Notes: generated from the letters alone by a model not told the origin. A stretch of DNA of 64,000 nucleotides from Sphingomonas sp. So64.6b (GCF_014171475.1 NZ_CP048817.1:3658001-3722000), one strand, 5' to 3'; positions 9,467-19,180 are shown, counted from the first letter of the stretch. Program-made: numbers and translations.

Positions 9467-10579
9467 ATGATGCGCAAGCTCGCCTTCGCCGCCCTGCTGC
9501 CGCTGTTGCTGGCGGGGGCGGATAGCGGCGCGGAACATCCCGCCTATTCGATCGGCTCATGCACCGGCGCCAATCTCGGCCGCTCGCTCGAACCGGTGAA
9601 AAGACTGTTCAGCGACCATCCCGAAACCCGCGCGGTACTGATCACCACTGACGGATGCCCCGCGCTGAAGGCTTATGCCCCCGGCTATTCCGACAATAAT
9701 CGCTTCATCAGCTGGTCGATGGCCAAGACGATCACCGGCATGCTGGTGGGCGAACTGGTCGGCGATGGCCGCCTGTCGCTCGATGCGCCGGCGCCGGTCG
9801 CCGAATGGCACAAGCCGGGCGACCCGCGCGCGGCGATCACGCTGCGCCACTTGCTCAACATGTCGTCGGGCCTCGCCCATGTCGAAGTCGGCGATCCGGT
9901 CGAGCGGTCGGATACCAACCAGACGCTGTTCGTCGCCTATACCGGCAACATGGCGGCAGCAGCGATCGGCCATAAGCTGGCAAGCAAACCGGGATCGACT
10001 TTCCAGTACAGCTCGCTGACCACGCTGATCTTGGCCGAGATCGTCACCCGAACGCTGACCGACAGCCGCGACCCGAAAATCCGCGCGGCCGCCTATACCG
10101 ACTTTGCCCGGCAGCGCCTGTTTCGCCCGGCCGGGATCCGAAGCGCGGTGCTCGAATTCGATGGCGCGGGCACACAGATCGGCGGATCGATCCTGCATAT
10201 GAGCCTTGCGGATTGGGGCCGGATCGGCGGCCTGCTGCTCGACGGCAAGGCAGCGGACGGCACGCAGGTCATCGCGCCGGACTGGCTCGCCTTCATGAAG
10301 ACGCCGGCACCGACCAACGCCGAATATGGCGGCCAGACCTGGCTCAACCGCCCCGGCGGGGCCGGCGGGCATAGCGCATTATTCCCGGGCAAGGGCCCCG
10401 CCACGGCGGTCGCGGCCGACGGGCATCTCGGCCAATTGGTCATCGCCAGCCTCGACAGCGGGCCGGGTCGCGGCGTGGTCGTGGTCAGGCTCGGCAATAC
10501 GCCCGACAGCAGCAACCCCGCGCTGATGCAGACGCTCGGCGATGTGGTGGCGGGGTTCGATCGACCGAGGGGACACTGA
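9467..10579 (+). CDS. Serine hydrolase, class C beta-lactamase family
   Basis: About 370 residues starting with a signal peptide (MRKLAFAALLPLLLAGADSGA). The penicillin-binding-like fold is supported by the SxxK motif in FISWSMAKTITGML, the Tyr motif in FQYSSLTTLILAEI, and a final HSALFPGKG stretch near the usual third motif. The family includes esterases and D-aminopeptidases as well as beta-lactamases, so the substrate is open. Two adjacent ATGs (9467, 9470) are possible starts. It is followed after 2 bases by a small secreted protein, suggesting coupled translation. Confidence 0.85.
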   Translation: MMRKLAFAALLPLLLAGADSGAEHPAYSIGSCTGANLGRSLEPVKRLFSDHPETRAVLITTDGCPALKAYAPGYSDNNRFISWSMAKTITGMLVGELVGDGRLSLDAPAPVAEWHKPGDPRAAITLRHLLNMSSGLAHVEVGDPVERSDTNQTLFVAYTGNMAAAAIGHKLASKPGSTFQYSSLTTLILAEIVTRTLTDSRDPKIRAAAYTDFARQRLFRPAGIRSAVLEFDGAGTQIGGSILHMSLADWGRIGGLLLDGKAADGTQVIAPDWLAFMKTPAPTNAEYGGQTWLNRPGGAGGHSALFPGKGPATAVAADGHLGQLVIASLDSGPGRGVVVVRLGNTPDSSNPALMQTLGDVVAGFDRPRGH

Positions 10580-10581
10580 TC

Positions 10582-11031
10582 ATGACGGCGATAATCGCGG
10601 CACTCCTGCTTCAGGCAGCGACGCCCTCACCCGAAGCCGAAGCGCTGGGCCGCCGGCTTGCCGAGAATGGGGCGCTGGCGGCCATGCTTCCGCTGGTCAG
10701 CGCCAGGGAGACCGAGGAACTGGTGACGGCGCAAGCCGGCCTGAGTGCGGCGGAGAAGGACGACCTGCGCGCCACCGCCATAGCGATTGCCGCCAAGGGC
10801 ATCGACACGCTGCTTGCCGCCGAAGGCCATGCCTTTGCCGCCGCGCTATCGCTCGACGATCTGCGTCAGCTCGTCGCGGCGGCACAGAGCGAAGCGGCGA
10901 AACGCCAGCGCGCGGCAATGCCTCGGGTGATCGCAAGCACGATGCAGGCAGCGGGGTCAGTCGATTTCAAGGGCGAGACGCTCGCCGCCTTCTGCGCGAA
11001 GACCGGCAAGGCCTGCCCGACGAAGAAATAG
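10582..11031 (+). CDS. Small secreted hypothetical protein (DUF2059-like)
   Basis: 149 residues with a short hydrophobic start (MTAIIAALLLQAA) and a helical, Ala-rich body; the segment FAAALSLDDLRQLVAAAQSE resembles DUF2059-type periplasmic proteins, though I would not assign it firmly. Two cysteines near the end (FCAKTGKACP) may pair. Its start is 2 bases after the stop of the serine hydrolase, so the two are one transcription unit. It converges on the PhzF-like gene with only 16 bases between. Confidence 0.65.
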   Translation: MTAIIAALLLQAATPSPEAEALGRRLAENGALAAMLPLVSARETEELVTAQAGLSAAEKDDLRATAIAIAAKGIDTLLAAEGHAFAAALSLDDLRQLVAAAQSEAAKRQRAAMPRVIASTMQAAGSVDFKGETLAAFCAKTGKACPTKK

Positions 11032-11047
11032 GCCCGGCGCCCATTTC

Positions 11048-11842
11048 TCAGTCCAGGAAGAAAGTGCCCTCGATCACCGTTATGCACTTGCCGCCAAGGA
11101 TCACGCGGTCGCCGTCAAGGCGGCAGGTCAAATGCCCACCCCGTGCGCTTGCCTGAAAGGCGGTGAAGCTGTCGCGTCCGAGGCGCTTCGCCCAATAGGG
11201 GGTCATCACCGCATGCGCGGAGCCAGTCACCGGATCCTCGTCGATCGAATAGGCCGGCGTGAACACGCGGCTGGCCACATCGGTCTTATCGCCGGGTGCC
11301 GAGACGACCGCGACGATCTGTCCGGCAGCGGCGAGCGCGCGAAGGTCCGGCGCAATCCCGCGCACCGCCGCCTCGTCCGCAAGGATCACCAGCGCATAGC
11401 CCTTGTCGTACCACAATGTCTCGACTGGCGAGACGCCCAGTGCCGCGACGATCTCGGGCATGTCCTTGGCGACCGGAGCCCATGCCGGCAGCCCGAGGGC
11501 ATAACCGTCGCCATCGCGGGCGACCTCCAGCACACCGGCCTGGCGGGTACGGAACGTGACTTTTTCGATCGTGCTGTCCGACGACAGCACGAAATGGCCG
11601 CTGGCGAGCGTCGCATGGCCGCACAATGCGACTTCTGCCCCCGGCGTGAACCAGCGCAATTCGAAATCAGCCGCGCCACTGGCATCGGGAATCAGGAAAG
11701 CGGTCTCGCTGAGGTTATTCTCGCTTGCGATGCGCTGCAGCACATCATCATCGAGCCAGGCGGTCAGCGGCATCACCGCCGCCGGATTGCCCTGGAACGC
11801 CAGCGCGGCAAAGGCATCGATCTGCACGAACGGAATTCTCAC
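11048..11842 (-). CDS. PhzF family isomerase-like protein
   Basis: 264 residues with the DapF-like fold of the PhzF family. The N-terminus FVQIDAFAALAFQGNPAAV is characteristic. The catalytic Glu is in ENNLSETAFLI near residue 45, and EVALCGHATLASG and SIDEDPVTGSAHAVM are the other family signatures. Outside phenazine producers these proteins are isomerases of unknown substrate, and no other phenazine genes are nearby. Its ATG overlaps the stop of the upstream CDF gene by 4 bases, so it is the third gene of a pdxH-CDF-phzF operon. Confidence 0.93.
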   Translation of the reverse strand: MRIPFVQIDAFAALAFQGNPAAVMPLTAWLDDDVLQRIASENNLSETAFLIPDASGAADFELRWFTPGAEVALCGHATLASGHFVLSSDSTIEKVTFRTRQAGVLEVARDGDGYALGLPAWAPVAKDMPEIVAALGVSPVETLWYDKGYALVILADEAAVRGIAPDLRALAAAGQIVAVVSAPGDKTDVASRVFTPAYSIDEDPVTGSAHAVMTPYWAKRLGRDSFTAFQASARGGHLTCRLDGDRVILGGKCITVIEGTFFLD

Positions 11843-12783
11843 AGGCGTTTCCCGAACCAGTGCGGCGTGACATCCGCTTCGACCAATGGATTGTCGGTAT
11901 CGACATGCCCTTCCGGATCGAGATGGATCAGCACCTCGACCTTGGGATAGGCGGTCCGCAATGCGCGCTCTACCCCTTCGACGATGTCATGCGCGGCGAT
12001 CATCGTCAGGTCGCGGCCGACCTCCATATGGAATTGCGCGAAATCATGGCTGCCCGACCGGCGGGTGCGGAAATCATGGATGCCCTTGATGCCCGGCTGG
12101 CGTGCGGCGACCTCGATGAACCGGGCGCGCTGATCCTCGGGCCATTCCTTGTCCATCAACTGGTCGATCGCGTTGCTCGACGCGCGGAACGCGCCCCAGG
12201 CGAGCCATAGCGCGATGGCGATGCCGATCAGCGGATCGGCGCCATGCAAGCCGAAATACTGATCGAGGACCAATGCCGCGATGACCGATCCGTTGAGCAG
12301 CACGTCCGACTGGTAATGGACATTGTCAGCCATGATTGCGACCGACCCGGTGCGGCGGATGATGCGGCGCTGATAGGCCAGCAGGACGACCGTCGCGAGG
12401 ATCGCGACGACCGACACGAGGATACCGAAATCGGCATCCTCGTTCGGCGTCGTGTCACCAAAGCGCAGCACCGCGCGCCAGGCGATGCCGGCGGCCGAGG
12501 CGGTGATCAGCATGACCTGGAACAGCGCCGCCAGCGCCTCCGCCTTGCCATGGCCGAAGCGGTGATCGTGATCGGCCGGCTCGGCGGCAAGCTTCACGCC
12601 GTACAATGTGACCAGCGAAGCGAGCAGATCGAGCCCGGTATCGGCGAGCGACCCGAGCATCGCCACCGACCCGGTATGCCAGGCGGCGAACCCCTTCAGC
12701 AGCAGTAGGAAACACGCCATGCCGACGCTGGCGAGCGCGGCCCGCACGGCGAACGGAATGGCGCGGCGCTGATCCTCGGTCAT
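11839..12783 (-). CDS. Cation diffusion facilitator family transporter
   Basis: 314 residues: six predicted membrane segments in the first 215 residues, then a cytoplasmic ferredoxin-like domain. Metal-site residues are seen in DTGLDLLASLV (segment 2) and NVHYQSDVLLNGSVIA (segment 5). The cytoplasmic histidine-rich motif DHRFGHGKAEALAALF is also typical. CDF proteins export Zn2+, Fe2+, Co2+ or Mn2+ by proton antiport; the ion is not decidable here. The gene overlaps pdxH upstream and phzF downstream by 4 bases each, indicating translational coupling. Confidence 0.92.
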   Translation of the reverse strand: MTEDQRRAIPFAVRAALASVGMACFLLLLKGFAAWHTGSVAMLGSLADTGLDLLASLVTLYGVKLAAEPADHDHRFGHGKAEALAALFQVMLITASAAGIAWRAVLRFGDTTPNEDADFGILVSVVAILATVVLLAYQRRIIRRTGSVAIMADNVHYQSDVLLNGSVIAALVLDQYFGLHGADPLIGIAIALWLAWGAFRASSNAIDQLMDKEWPEDQRARFIEVAARQPGIKGIHDFRTRRSGSHDFAQFHMEVGRDLTMIAAHDIVEGVERALRTAYPKVEVLIHLDPEGHVDTDNPLVEADVTPHWFGKRL

Positions 12784-13370
12784 GGGTAGAGCAGCCCTTC
12801 GGTCCAGCCATCACCCCCATCGCTACCGACCCGCATGAACAGGCGGCGCTCGTGCAGCCGATGTTCGCGGTCCTGCCAGAATTCGATACGCAACGGGCTG
12901 ACGCGATATCCCGACCAGTGCGGCGGGCGCGGCACATCGCCACCGGCGAAACGCGCCTCCATTTCGGCAAAGCGCGCCTCGAACGTCTCGCGCGCGTCGA
13001 GCGGCCGCGACTGATCCGACGCCCAGGCGCCGAGCTGCGAATCCCGCCCGCGCGTGGCGAAATAACTGTCCGCCTCCGCATCGGTCACCGGCGCGACATT
13101 GCCCTCGATCCGAATCTGCCGGCGCAGCGATTTCCAGTGGAACAGCAAGGCCGCCTGGCTATTGGCGGCAAGGTCGTCGGCCTTGCGGCTTTGCTGATTG
13201 GTGTAGAACACGAAACCGTCGCGGCCATGCCCCTTGAGCAGCACCATGCGCGCCGCCGGACGCCCGTTTCCATCGGCGGTGGCAAGCGCCATCGCGTTCG
13301 AATCGTTCAACTCGGTTTTGCGCGCTTCGGCATACCAGCTGTCGAACAGGGCAAAAGGATCGGTGGCCAT
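12780..13370 (-). CDS. pdxH: Pyridoxamine 5'-phosphate oxidase
   Basis: 196 residues, the family's normal size. This FMN enzyme oxidises pyridoxine or pyridoxamine phosphate to pyridoxal 5'-phosphate. Visible motifs are AARMVLLKG near residue 40, the FMN-binding stretch FVFYTNQQSRKADDLAAN, FHWKSLRRQIRIEG, and the C-terminal signature WSGYRVSPLRIEFWQDRE followed by RLHERRLF. It is the first gene of the operon with the CDF and PhzF-like genes and is divergent from ku with a 120-bp gap. Confidence 0.95.
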   Translation of the reverse strand: MATDPFALFDSWYAEARKTELNDSNAMALATADGNGRPAARMVLLKGHGRDGFVFYTNQQSRKADDLAANSQAALLFHWKSLRRQIRIEGNVAPVTDAEADSYFATRGRDSQLGAWASDQSRPLDARETFEARFAEMEARFAGGDVPRPPHWSGYRVSPLRIEFWQDREHRLHERRLFMRVGSDGGDGWTEGLLYP

Positions 13371-13490
13371 GTCCGGCCTTTAGCGAAGCTTTGCCACGCG
13401 CGAAACCTGCACAGCCATAGCGAACGGAACGACTCCGCTGCTCAGGGATTGAATCGGCCTCGCAATGAATGAATCGGGGAAGGAAGCGGT

Positions 13491-14387
13491 ATGGCCGCAC
13501 GCGCCTATTGGCAGGGACAGATCAGGCTCGCGCTCGTCTCGATCCCGGTCGAGATTTATACGGCAACCAAATCGGGCGCGCAGATCAGCTTCAAGCAGAT
13601 CCATGAGCCGACCGGCAAGCCGATCCATTACGAGAAGGTCGTGACGGGAGTCGGCCCGGTCGACACCGATGAGATCATGAAGGGGTTCGAATACCAGAAG
13701 GGCAATTTCGTCCTGCTCGAACAGGACGAGATCGACGCGGTGAAGCTCGAATCGAAAAAGACGCTCGAGCTGACCCAGTTCGTCGACGCCGACGAGATCG
13801 ACGTGCTTTATTATGAAAAGCCCTATTTCGTAGTGCCCGCCGACGATCTCGCCGAGGAAGCGTTCATCGTGTTGCGCGAAGCGCTCAGGCGATCGAAAAA
13901 GGTCGGGCTCGGCCAGCTCGCGATGCGCGGGCGCGAATATATCGTCAGCCTGAAACCGTGCGGACGCGGCATGGTATTGGAGACACTGCGCTACGCCGAT
14001 GAGGTCAACAAGGCGCAAGCCTATTTCCGCGATATCCCCGACACCAAGCCCGATGCAGATCTGATGGATCTGGCCGAGGCGCTGATCGCGAAGAAATCGG
14101 GATCGTTCCATCCGCAGGAATTCCACGATCGTTATGTCGACGCGCTGAAGGACCTGATCGAACGCAAACGCAAATCCAAGGGCGGCAAGATCATCGAGGA
14201 GAAGGACGACGATTCGTCGAAGCGCTCCGGGTCCAACGTGGTCGACCTGATGGCGGCGCTCAAGAAATCGATGGAGAAATCGGGCGGATCGACGAGCAAG
14301 GCCGCGCCGGCAGCTAAGAAAACGCCTGCAAAAAAGGCGCCGACCAAAGCGCCAGCGAAGCGCGCGCCGGCGAAGAAGCGTGCCTAA
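13491..14387 (+). CDS. ku: Ku homodimeric DNA end-binding protein (NHEJ)
   Basis: 298 residues. Bacterial Ku binds double-strand ends and recruits LigD. The Ku core is clear: WQGQIRLALVSIPVEIY near residue 6, then KQIHEPTGKPIHYEKV, and KALRRSKK-like ends in FIVLREALRRSKKVGLGQLA. The C-terminus from about residue 260 is a Lys/Ala/Pro-rich tail (KKTPAKKAPTKAPAKRAPAK), a DNA-binding extension common in this family. GGAAGG precedes the ATG. The ligD gene follows, but it is frameshifted, so the pair may not be fully functional. Confidence 0.96.
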   Translation: MAARAYWQGQIRLALVSIPVEIYTATKSGAQISFKQIHEPTGKPIHYEKVVTGVGPVDTDEIMKGFEYQKGNFVLLEQDEIDAVKLESKKTLELTQFVDADEIDVLYYEKPYFVVPADDLAEEAFIVLREALRRSKKVGLGQLAMRGREYIVSLKPCGRGMVLETLRYADEVNKAQAYFRDIPDTKPDADLMDLAEALIAKKSGSFHPQEFHDRYVDALKDLIERKRKSKGGKIIEEKDDDSSKRSGSNVVDLMAALKKSMEKSGGSTSKAAPAAKKTPAKKAPTKAPAKRAPAKKRA

Positions 14388-14417
14388 CGCCCCCTCCCGT
14401 CACCCAAGCCCCCTCTT

Positions 14418-14501
14418 CCGTCACCCAAGCGAAGGCTGGGGTCTCATTCCGCGAGCGCGAGCACCGTTTCAGGGAGATCCCAGCCTTCGCTGGGATGACG
14501 G
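14418..14501. repeat. Inverted pair of palindromic intergenic repeats between ku and ligD
   Basis: Two 28-bp arms (14418-14445 and 14474-14501) are near-perfect reverse complements sharing the core CCCAGCCTTCGCTGGGA-like sequence, with 28 bases between. Each arm also folds on itself. This is the REP-doublet (REPIN) form. It fills most of the ku-ligD gap. Confidence 0.8.
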
Positions 14502-14522
14502 GACAATGGCGAGGGCGTCATA

Positions 14523-16923
14523 ATGGCCAGGTCCCCCGATCCACTCGCGCTGTACAACGCCAAGCGCGACTTCGCGAAAACCGCTGAACCCGCGGGCACG
14601 CTCGCGCCGGGTCACGGCAATAGCTTCATGGTCCAGAAGCACGACGCCAGCCGGTTGCACTGGGACTTTCGCATCGAAGTCGACGGCGTGCTCAAAAGCT
14701 GGGCGGTAACGCGCGGCCCGAGCCTCGACCCCGACCAGAAACGTCTCGCGGTCCGCACCGAGGATCACCCGATGTCCTATGCGACGTTCGAGGGGACGAT
14801 CCCGGCGGGCGAATATGGCGGCGGCACGGTAATGCTGTGGGATCGCGGCACCTGGGCGCCGATCAAGGGCAAGAGCGCCAGCGATCTTGACAAGGGTCAT
14901 CTCCATTTCGTGCTCGATGGCGAGCGCATGAAGGGCGAATGGCTGCTCATCCGCCTGCGCCCGCGCGGTAAGGAAAAGGGCGAGAACTGGTTGTTGCGCA
15001 AGATCGACGATGCCGAAGCGGGCGGGGCGGACACGCTGGTCGAAACCGCGCTGACCAGTGTGAGCACCGGCCGCACGATGGTCGAGATCGCGGAAGGGAA
15101 GAAGGCGAAGAAAATCCTCCCCCGCCGGGGGAGGATTTCAGACGCCCCAGCTCTGCACCCTTGTCGACACCGTACCCACCGGCAGCCAATGGCTGCACGA
15201 GGTCAAATATGACGGCTATCGCGCGCTGATCTCGATCGCGCAGGGCAAGGCCAGGGTCTTCACCCGCACCGGCCTAGACTGGACCGACAAGTTCGCGGCG
15301 ATCGCCAGAGCCGCCGCTAAACTCCCGGTAAAAAGCGCGCTGATCGACGGCGAGATCGTCGCGTTCAAGGACGGCAAACCCGATTTCTCCACGCTGAAGG
15401 ACGCCATATCCAACGACGGCGACATGACCCTGTTCGCCTTCGACCTGCTCGAACTCGATGGTGAGGATTTGGCCGCCCTGCCCAACGTCCAGCGCAAGGA
15501 CCGGCTGCGCCCGCTGATCGATGGCGCCGATGCGCGCCTGCAATATTCCGAGCATATCATCGGCAGCGGCGAGCAGTTGTTCGCGACGATGTGCCGCGAA
15601 GGTTATGAAGGCGTCGTCTCCAAACTCGCCGATGCGCCGTATCGCGGCCAGCGCACCAAGGCGTGGCTCAAGACGAAGTGCATCCAGCGGCAGGAATTCG
15701 TCATTGTCGGATGGACACCAAGCGACAAGTCGCGCGGCTTTCGCGCGCTGTTGCTCGGCGTAAACGGACCGGACGGCTTCGTCTATGCCGGCAAGGTCGG
15801 CACCGGTTTCAGCACCGAGATGATGATGGAGTTGAGCGCGAAACTCAAGAAACTCGAGCGCAAATCGCCGACCGTGAAGGCCCCCCGCGCGGCGGTGCGC
15901 GGCGCGCATTGGGTGACGCCCAATTTGGTCGCCGAGATCGCCTTTGCCGAAACTACGCCCGACGGCGTGCTGCGTCATTCGAGTTTTCTCGGCCTGCGCG
16001 AAGACAAGGCGGCGGAGGATGTGGTGGCCGAAACGCCAGCCGCGACGCCCGAGGCGGCCGAAATCCATGTGACGGTGAGCAGCCGCGACCGGCTGATCTT
16101 CCCGGATTCGGACGTCACCAAGGGCGATCTCGCCGATTATTATGCGCAGCTCGCGCCCGCCATGCTGCCCTGGACCGCGAACCGTCCGATCAGCCTGGTG
16201 CGCTGCCCGCAGGGTCGCGGCAAGCGCTGCTTCTTCCAGAAGCACGATGCGGGCGCGTTCGGCGAGCATGTCCATCAGGTGCCGATCCGCGAGAAGGACG
16301 GATCGATCGAGGATTATCTCTATGTCGACACCGCCGACGGACTGGTCATGTGCGTGCAGATGGGCACGATTGAATTCCATGGCTGGGGTTCACCGGTCGC
16401 CACGCTGGAAAAGCCTGATCGACTGGTGTTCGACCTCGATCCCGATGAGGGCCTCGACTTCGAGATCGTCAAAAAGGCGGCGGCCGACCTGAAGGAACAC
16501 CTGGCCGAACTGGGGCTGACCAGCTTCCCGATGCTGACCGGCGGCAAGGGCGTGCATGTGATCGTGCCGCTCAAACCCGATGCCGAATGGCCGGCGGTCA
16601 AGGATTTCGCCGACCGTTTCGCCCGCGCCCTGGCCGAGGCTGAGCCCGAACGCTTCGTCGCGACCATGTCCAAGGCCAAACGCAAGGGCCGCATCTTCAT
16701 CGACTGGCTGCGCAACCAGCGCGGCAGCACCGCGATCATGCCCTATTCGGCTCGTGCGCGATCGGGCGCGCCAGTCGCAGCGCCGGTCACCTGGAGCGAG
16801 TTGCGCGATCTCGATCGCGCCAACCGCTGGGGCGTGCGCGACGCCGCCGAGCTGGTCGAACGCGCCAATTCGCGCGCCCTTGCCGGCTGGGGAACCGCCG
16901 ATCAGGTGCTACCGGATTTGTGA
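14523..16923 (+). pseudogene. ligD: ATP-dependent DNA ligase D, frameshifted in the interdomain linker
   Basis: LigD seals and processes ends bound by Ku. The order here is 3'-phosphoesterase, ligase, then primase-polymerase. The first frame (14523 to 15212) encodes the phosphoesterase (HDASRLHWDFRIEVDG) and then runs off-frame. The second frame is open from 15064 to 16923. It holds the ligase with the nucleotidyl Lys motif LHEVKYDGYRA and the polymerase with RLVFDLDPDEG. The switch needs a net +1 shift and falls at the palindrome 15112-15138, in the flexible linker. The first ATG in the second frame (15424) lies after the ligase Lys, so no active ligase is made without frameshifting. A sequencing error in the C5/G5 runs is the main alternative. 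Confidence 0.85.
15112..15138. repeat. Palindrome inside ligD at the frameshift point
   Basis: Perfect 12-bp arms (AAATCCTCCCCC and its complement) around loop GCC. The same type of sequence occurs as intergenic palindromes elsewhere in this window, for example 17059-17079. Flanking coding sequence resumes in a different frame on the far side, so the palindrome looks inserted, or mis-sequenced, in the linker of ligD. Confidence 0.85.
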
Positions 16924-16932
16924 CCCCTTATT

Positions 16933-17086
16933 CCTCCCTCGCGGAGCGGGGGAGGGGGACCATGAGCCAAAGGCGAATGGCGGAGGGGGCCGGGCCGCAG
17001 GCGCAACGCCTGTGGAGAGCGCCCCCTCCACTACCCGCTGAAGAAGCGGGTGGTCCCCCTCCCCCGGTTCCCGGGGGAGAATTAAG
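16933..17086. repeat. Inverted pair of G-rich palindromic repeats after ligD
   Basis: The left unit (about 16933-16999) and right unit (about 17010-17080) are inverted relative to each other and share an identical 15-mer, GGGGGAGGGGGACCA (16948-16962, complement at 17051-17065). The right unit has a perfect 9-bp hairpin at 17059-17079 and a second hairpin around the ACCCGCT/AGCGGGT arms. The layout (outer hairpin, G-rich spacer, inner hairpin, G-rich end) matches the DUF559-associated repeats. It fills the gap between the convergent ligD and oxygenase genes. Confidence 0.75.
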
Positions 17087-18517
17087 TTAAGCCGCCAGCC
17101 AGTTCCCGTGAAAGCCCGGTGGAACCCGATGCGGCAAATGAATGCTCGCCACCGGCTCTCCCGCGAAGGACCGGGCATCGAGGATGACCAGATCAGTCGT
17201 CTGACGCGGCAGGTCGACGACCAGACCGATGACCCATCCCTCGTCCTCGGCCGCGTCCTCACGCGCCGGTACGAAGACAAACTCACCCGGATACCGTCCA
17301 GTGCCGAAGTCATGCACCTCGCGCGTCCCCGTCTCCAGGTCGTGCTTCAAAATGAAAGTCTCGCCGATAAAGCTGTCGTCCTTCGCCGGCAGGCCAAGCG
17401 TATAGGCATAACGATAAGGCTGGCCGAAGCGGCGCTCGTCGGGGCGGGGAAATTCCTGCGGCGTGGCGTCGATCGTACGGCGCTCGACCGTGCCGGCCAC
17501 CGGATCGATCGTCCAGCGCTCCAGCCCACGCGACATGGCGTCCGGGCCGACCGTGCTGTCGGCGAACATCGTGTCATAGACCACCGCGTCCATCACCACC
17601 CGGCCATCGGGCAGGTCGAACGCATTGGCGACGTGGAATATATAACTGGGGTCGACATCGACCCAGATCGTCTCGTCACCCCGGCCATCCCGTGGCAACA
17701 GCCCGATCCGTGCCTGATGATCGGGGTTCCAGCGATAGGGAAAGCTGTGGCCGGCGATCAGCGACTTCATCGAGAAGGTCACCGGCAGGTCGAGGATCAC
17801 CGCGAACCGCGCGGTGATCGCGCAATCATGGATCGACGGCCCATGCTTCACCTTGATCGGCTCCTCGCGCACCACCAGCCCTTCGGGTGAAAGAACCACA
17901 TGGCGGATCGTCTCAGGGTCGGTCGCTTCATAAGCGATCGCATGCTGCTCGCCGGTCAGCGGATCGCGGTGCGGATGCGCGGTGAAGCTGCCGGTCAGCG
18001 TGTCGTCGAACGGGTTGTAGGTCTGCTCGTCGAGCGTGTCGGACAGCTCGACCGGATAGCTCCCCGCCTCGACCAGCGCGAAAGTGCGGCCGGCGATCGC
18101 CAGTATATTGGTGTTGACCGTATCGAATCCGCCATGACGCGGCCCCGGCGCTGGAGGCTCGCCCAGCCCATCGGCAGCGCGGCGCGACCGGATCCAGCGG
18201 TTGCGATACCAGAGCGCCTTGCCCTCCCGGATCGCCACGCCATGCACCATGCCGTCACCGGTGAACCAGTGATAACCGGCGGGATCGGGCGCGACCGGGT
18301 TCGGGCCGATGCGCAGATAACGCCCATCGAGAATCGCCGGAATCGTGCCGGTCACCGGCAGATCCTCCAGCGTCACTTCCTCGGCCATCGGCTGGTGGAT
18401 GCCGGTCAGAAAGGGATGATCGATATCGGTATCGAGCCGTTTGCGGTTGAATTCGGCGACAACGCCGATGCTCTTGGTCACCGTGCTGCGGATTGCGGTT
18501 TCGATCATGCCTGCCAT
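17087..18517 (-). CDS. Carotenoid oxygenase family protein (carotenoid/stilbene cleavage dioxygenase)
   Basis: 476 residues. Enzymes of this family use a non-haem iron held by four histidines to cleave a C=C bond in carotenoids, stilbenes or lignin-derived stilbenes. The four blocks are visible: [43 protein letters not shown], and VPPGFHGNW at the extreme C-terminus. The substrate-entry N-terminal segment [16 protein letters not shown] is also typical. GGGAGG lies 8 bases upstream of the ATG. It is divergent from a TetR gene with a 69-bp gap holding an operator-like repeat, so TetR control by a substrate-like ligand is likely but inferred. Confidence 0.93.
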   Translation of the reverse strand: MAGMIETAIRSTVTKSIGVVAEFNRKRLDTDIDHPFLTGIHQPMAEEVTLEDLPVTGTIPAILDGRYLRIGPNPVAPDPAGYHWFTGDGMVHGVAIREGKALWYRNRWIRSRRAADGLGEPPAPGPRHGGFDTVNTNILAIAGRTFALVEAGSYPVELSDTLDEQTYNPFDDTLTGSFTAHPHRDPLTGEQHAIAYEATDPETIRHVVLSPEGLVVREEPIKVKHGPSIHDCAITARFAVILDLPVTFSMKSLIAGHSFPYRWNPDHQARIGLLPRDGRGDETIWVDVDPSYIFHVANAFDLPDGRVVMDAVVYDTMFADSTVGPDAMSRGLERWTIDPVAGTVERRTIDATPQEFPRPDERRFGQPYRYAYTLGLPAKDDSFIGETFILKHDLETGTREVHDFGTGRYPGEFVFVPAREDAAEDEGWVIGLVVDLPRQTTDLVILDARSFAGEPVASIHLPHRVPPGFHGNWLAA

Positions 18518-18551
18518 TATGGCCTCCCAATGACGGGTTATATGTCTACAA

Positions 18552-18594
18552 GTTGACGGTGTTCACATAAAGCGTAAAAGGTAACAGTGTCAAC
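18552..18594. promoter_or_regulatory. Operator-like inverted repeat in the oxygenase/tetR divergent promoter
   Basis: GTTGACGGTGTT (18552-18563) and AACAGTGTCAAC (18583-18594) are reverse complements at 10 of 12 positions, centred 31 bases apart (three helical turns). The second half covers the GTG start of the tetR gene. Sites of this kind usually bind the adjacent TetR regulator, giving autoregulation and control of the divergent gene. Confidence 0.5.
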
Positions 18595-19180
18595 ATTAGA
18601 ATCGCCTGCCCCCAAAAAAGCCTATCATCACGGTGATCTGCGTGCGGCGCTGATCGATGCCGGCCTCACCTTGCTGGAAACCCGCGCTGGCCAGGGAAAT
18701 GGCGATGACCTGTCGCTGCGCGAGGTGGCGCGCGCGGTCGGGGTAAGCGCGACGGCGGTCTATCGTCATTTTCCCGACAAGGGTGCGTTGATGGCGGCAC
18801 TCGCGGCCGAGGGGCTGGCGCGGCTGGCGGTCGTGCAGCACGCGGCGTCGGATGCGGCCGGCGGCGGCGTCGCCGGGTTCGGCGCGACCGGTGCGGCTTA
18901 TGTCCGGTTCGCGCTCGCCAATCCCGCCTTGTTCCGGCTGATCTTTGCCAATCCAGCCTCATTCCACCTGCACCCCGACGGACAGGAGGACGACGCGATG
19001 GCGTTCCTGCGCGCCAATGCCGCCTTGCTGGCGAAGGGAAAAGGCGGCGATGCGCAAGTAATCGCGCTCCAGGCTTGGGCGATCGCGCATGGACTGGCGA
19101 TGCTGATGCTCGACGGTCAGGTGCCGGTCGACGACGCGTTGATCGATCGGGTGATCGACACGGACGCTATCTCGGGCTGA
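18587..19180 (+). CDS. TetR/AcrR family transcriptional regulator
   Basis: 197 residues from a GTG. The N-terminal helix-turn-helix is plain: DLSLREVARAVGVSATAVYR followed by HFPDKGALMAAL, at about residues 40-70. The C-terminal helical domain contains YVRFALANPALFRLIFANPA, the pattern of the TetR_C WHG-type subfamily. It lies divergent from the carotenoid oxygenase gene and probably represses it, with a ligand related to that enzyme's substrate. AAAGG lies a few bases before the start. There is no downstream partner. Confidence 0.92.
   Translation: MSTLESPAPKKAYHHGDLRAALIDAGLTLLETRAGQGNGDDLSLREVARAVGVSATAVYRHFPDKGALMAALAAEGLARLAVVQHAASDAAGGGVAGFGATGAAYVRFALANPALFRLIFANPASFHLHPDGQEDDAMAFLRANAALLAKGKGGDAQVIALQAWAIAHGLAMLMLDGQVPVDDALIDRVIDTDAISG

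Noticed and set aside
15424..16923. Separate ligase-polymerase gene starting at 15424
   Set aside because: A start here would remove the ligase active-site Lys motif, which lies upstream in the same frame. A frameshifted single ligD explains the data better.
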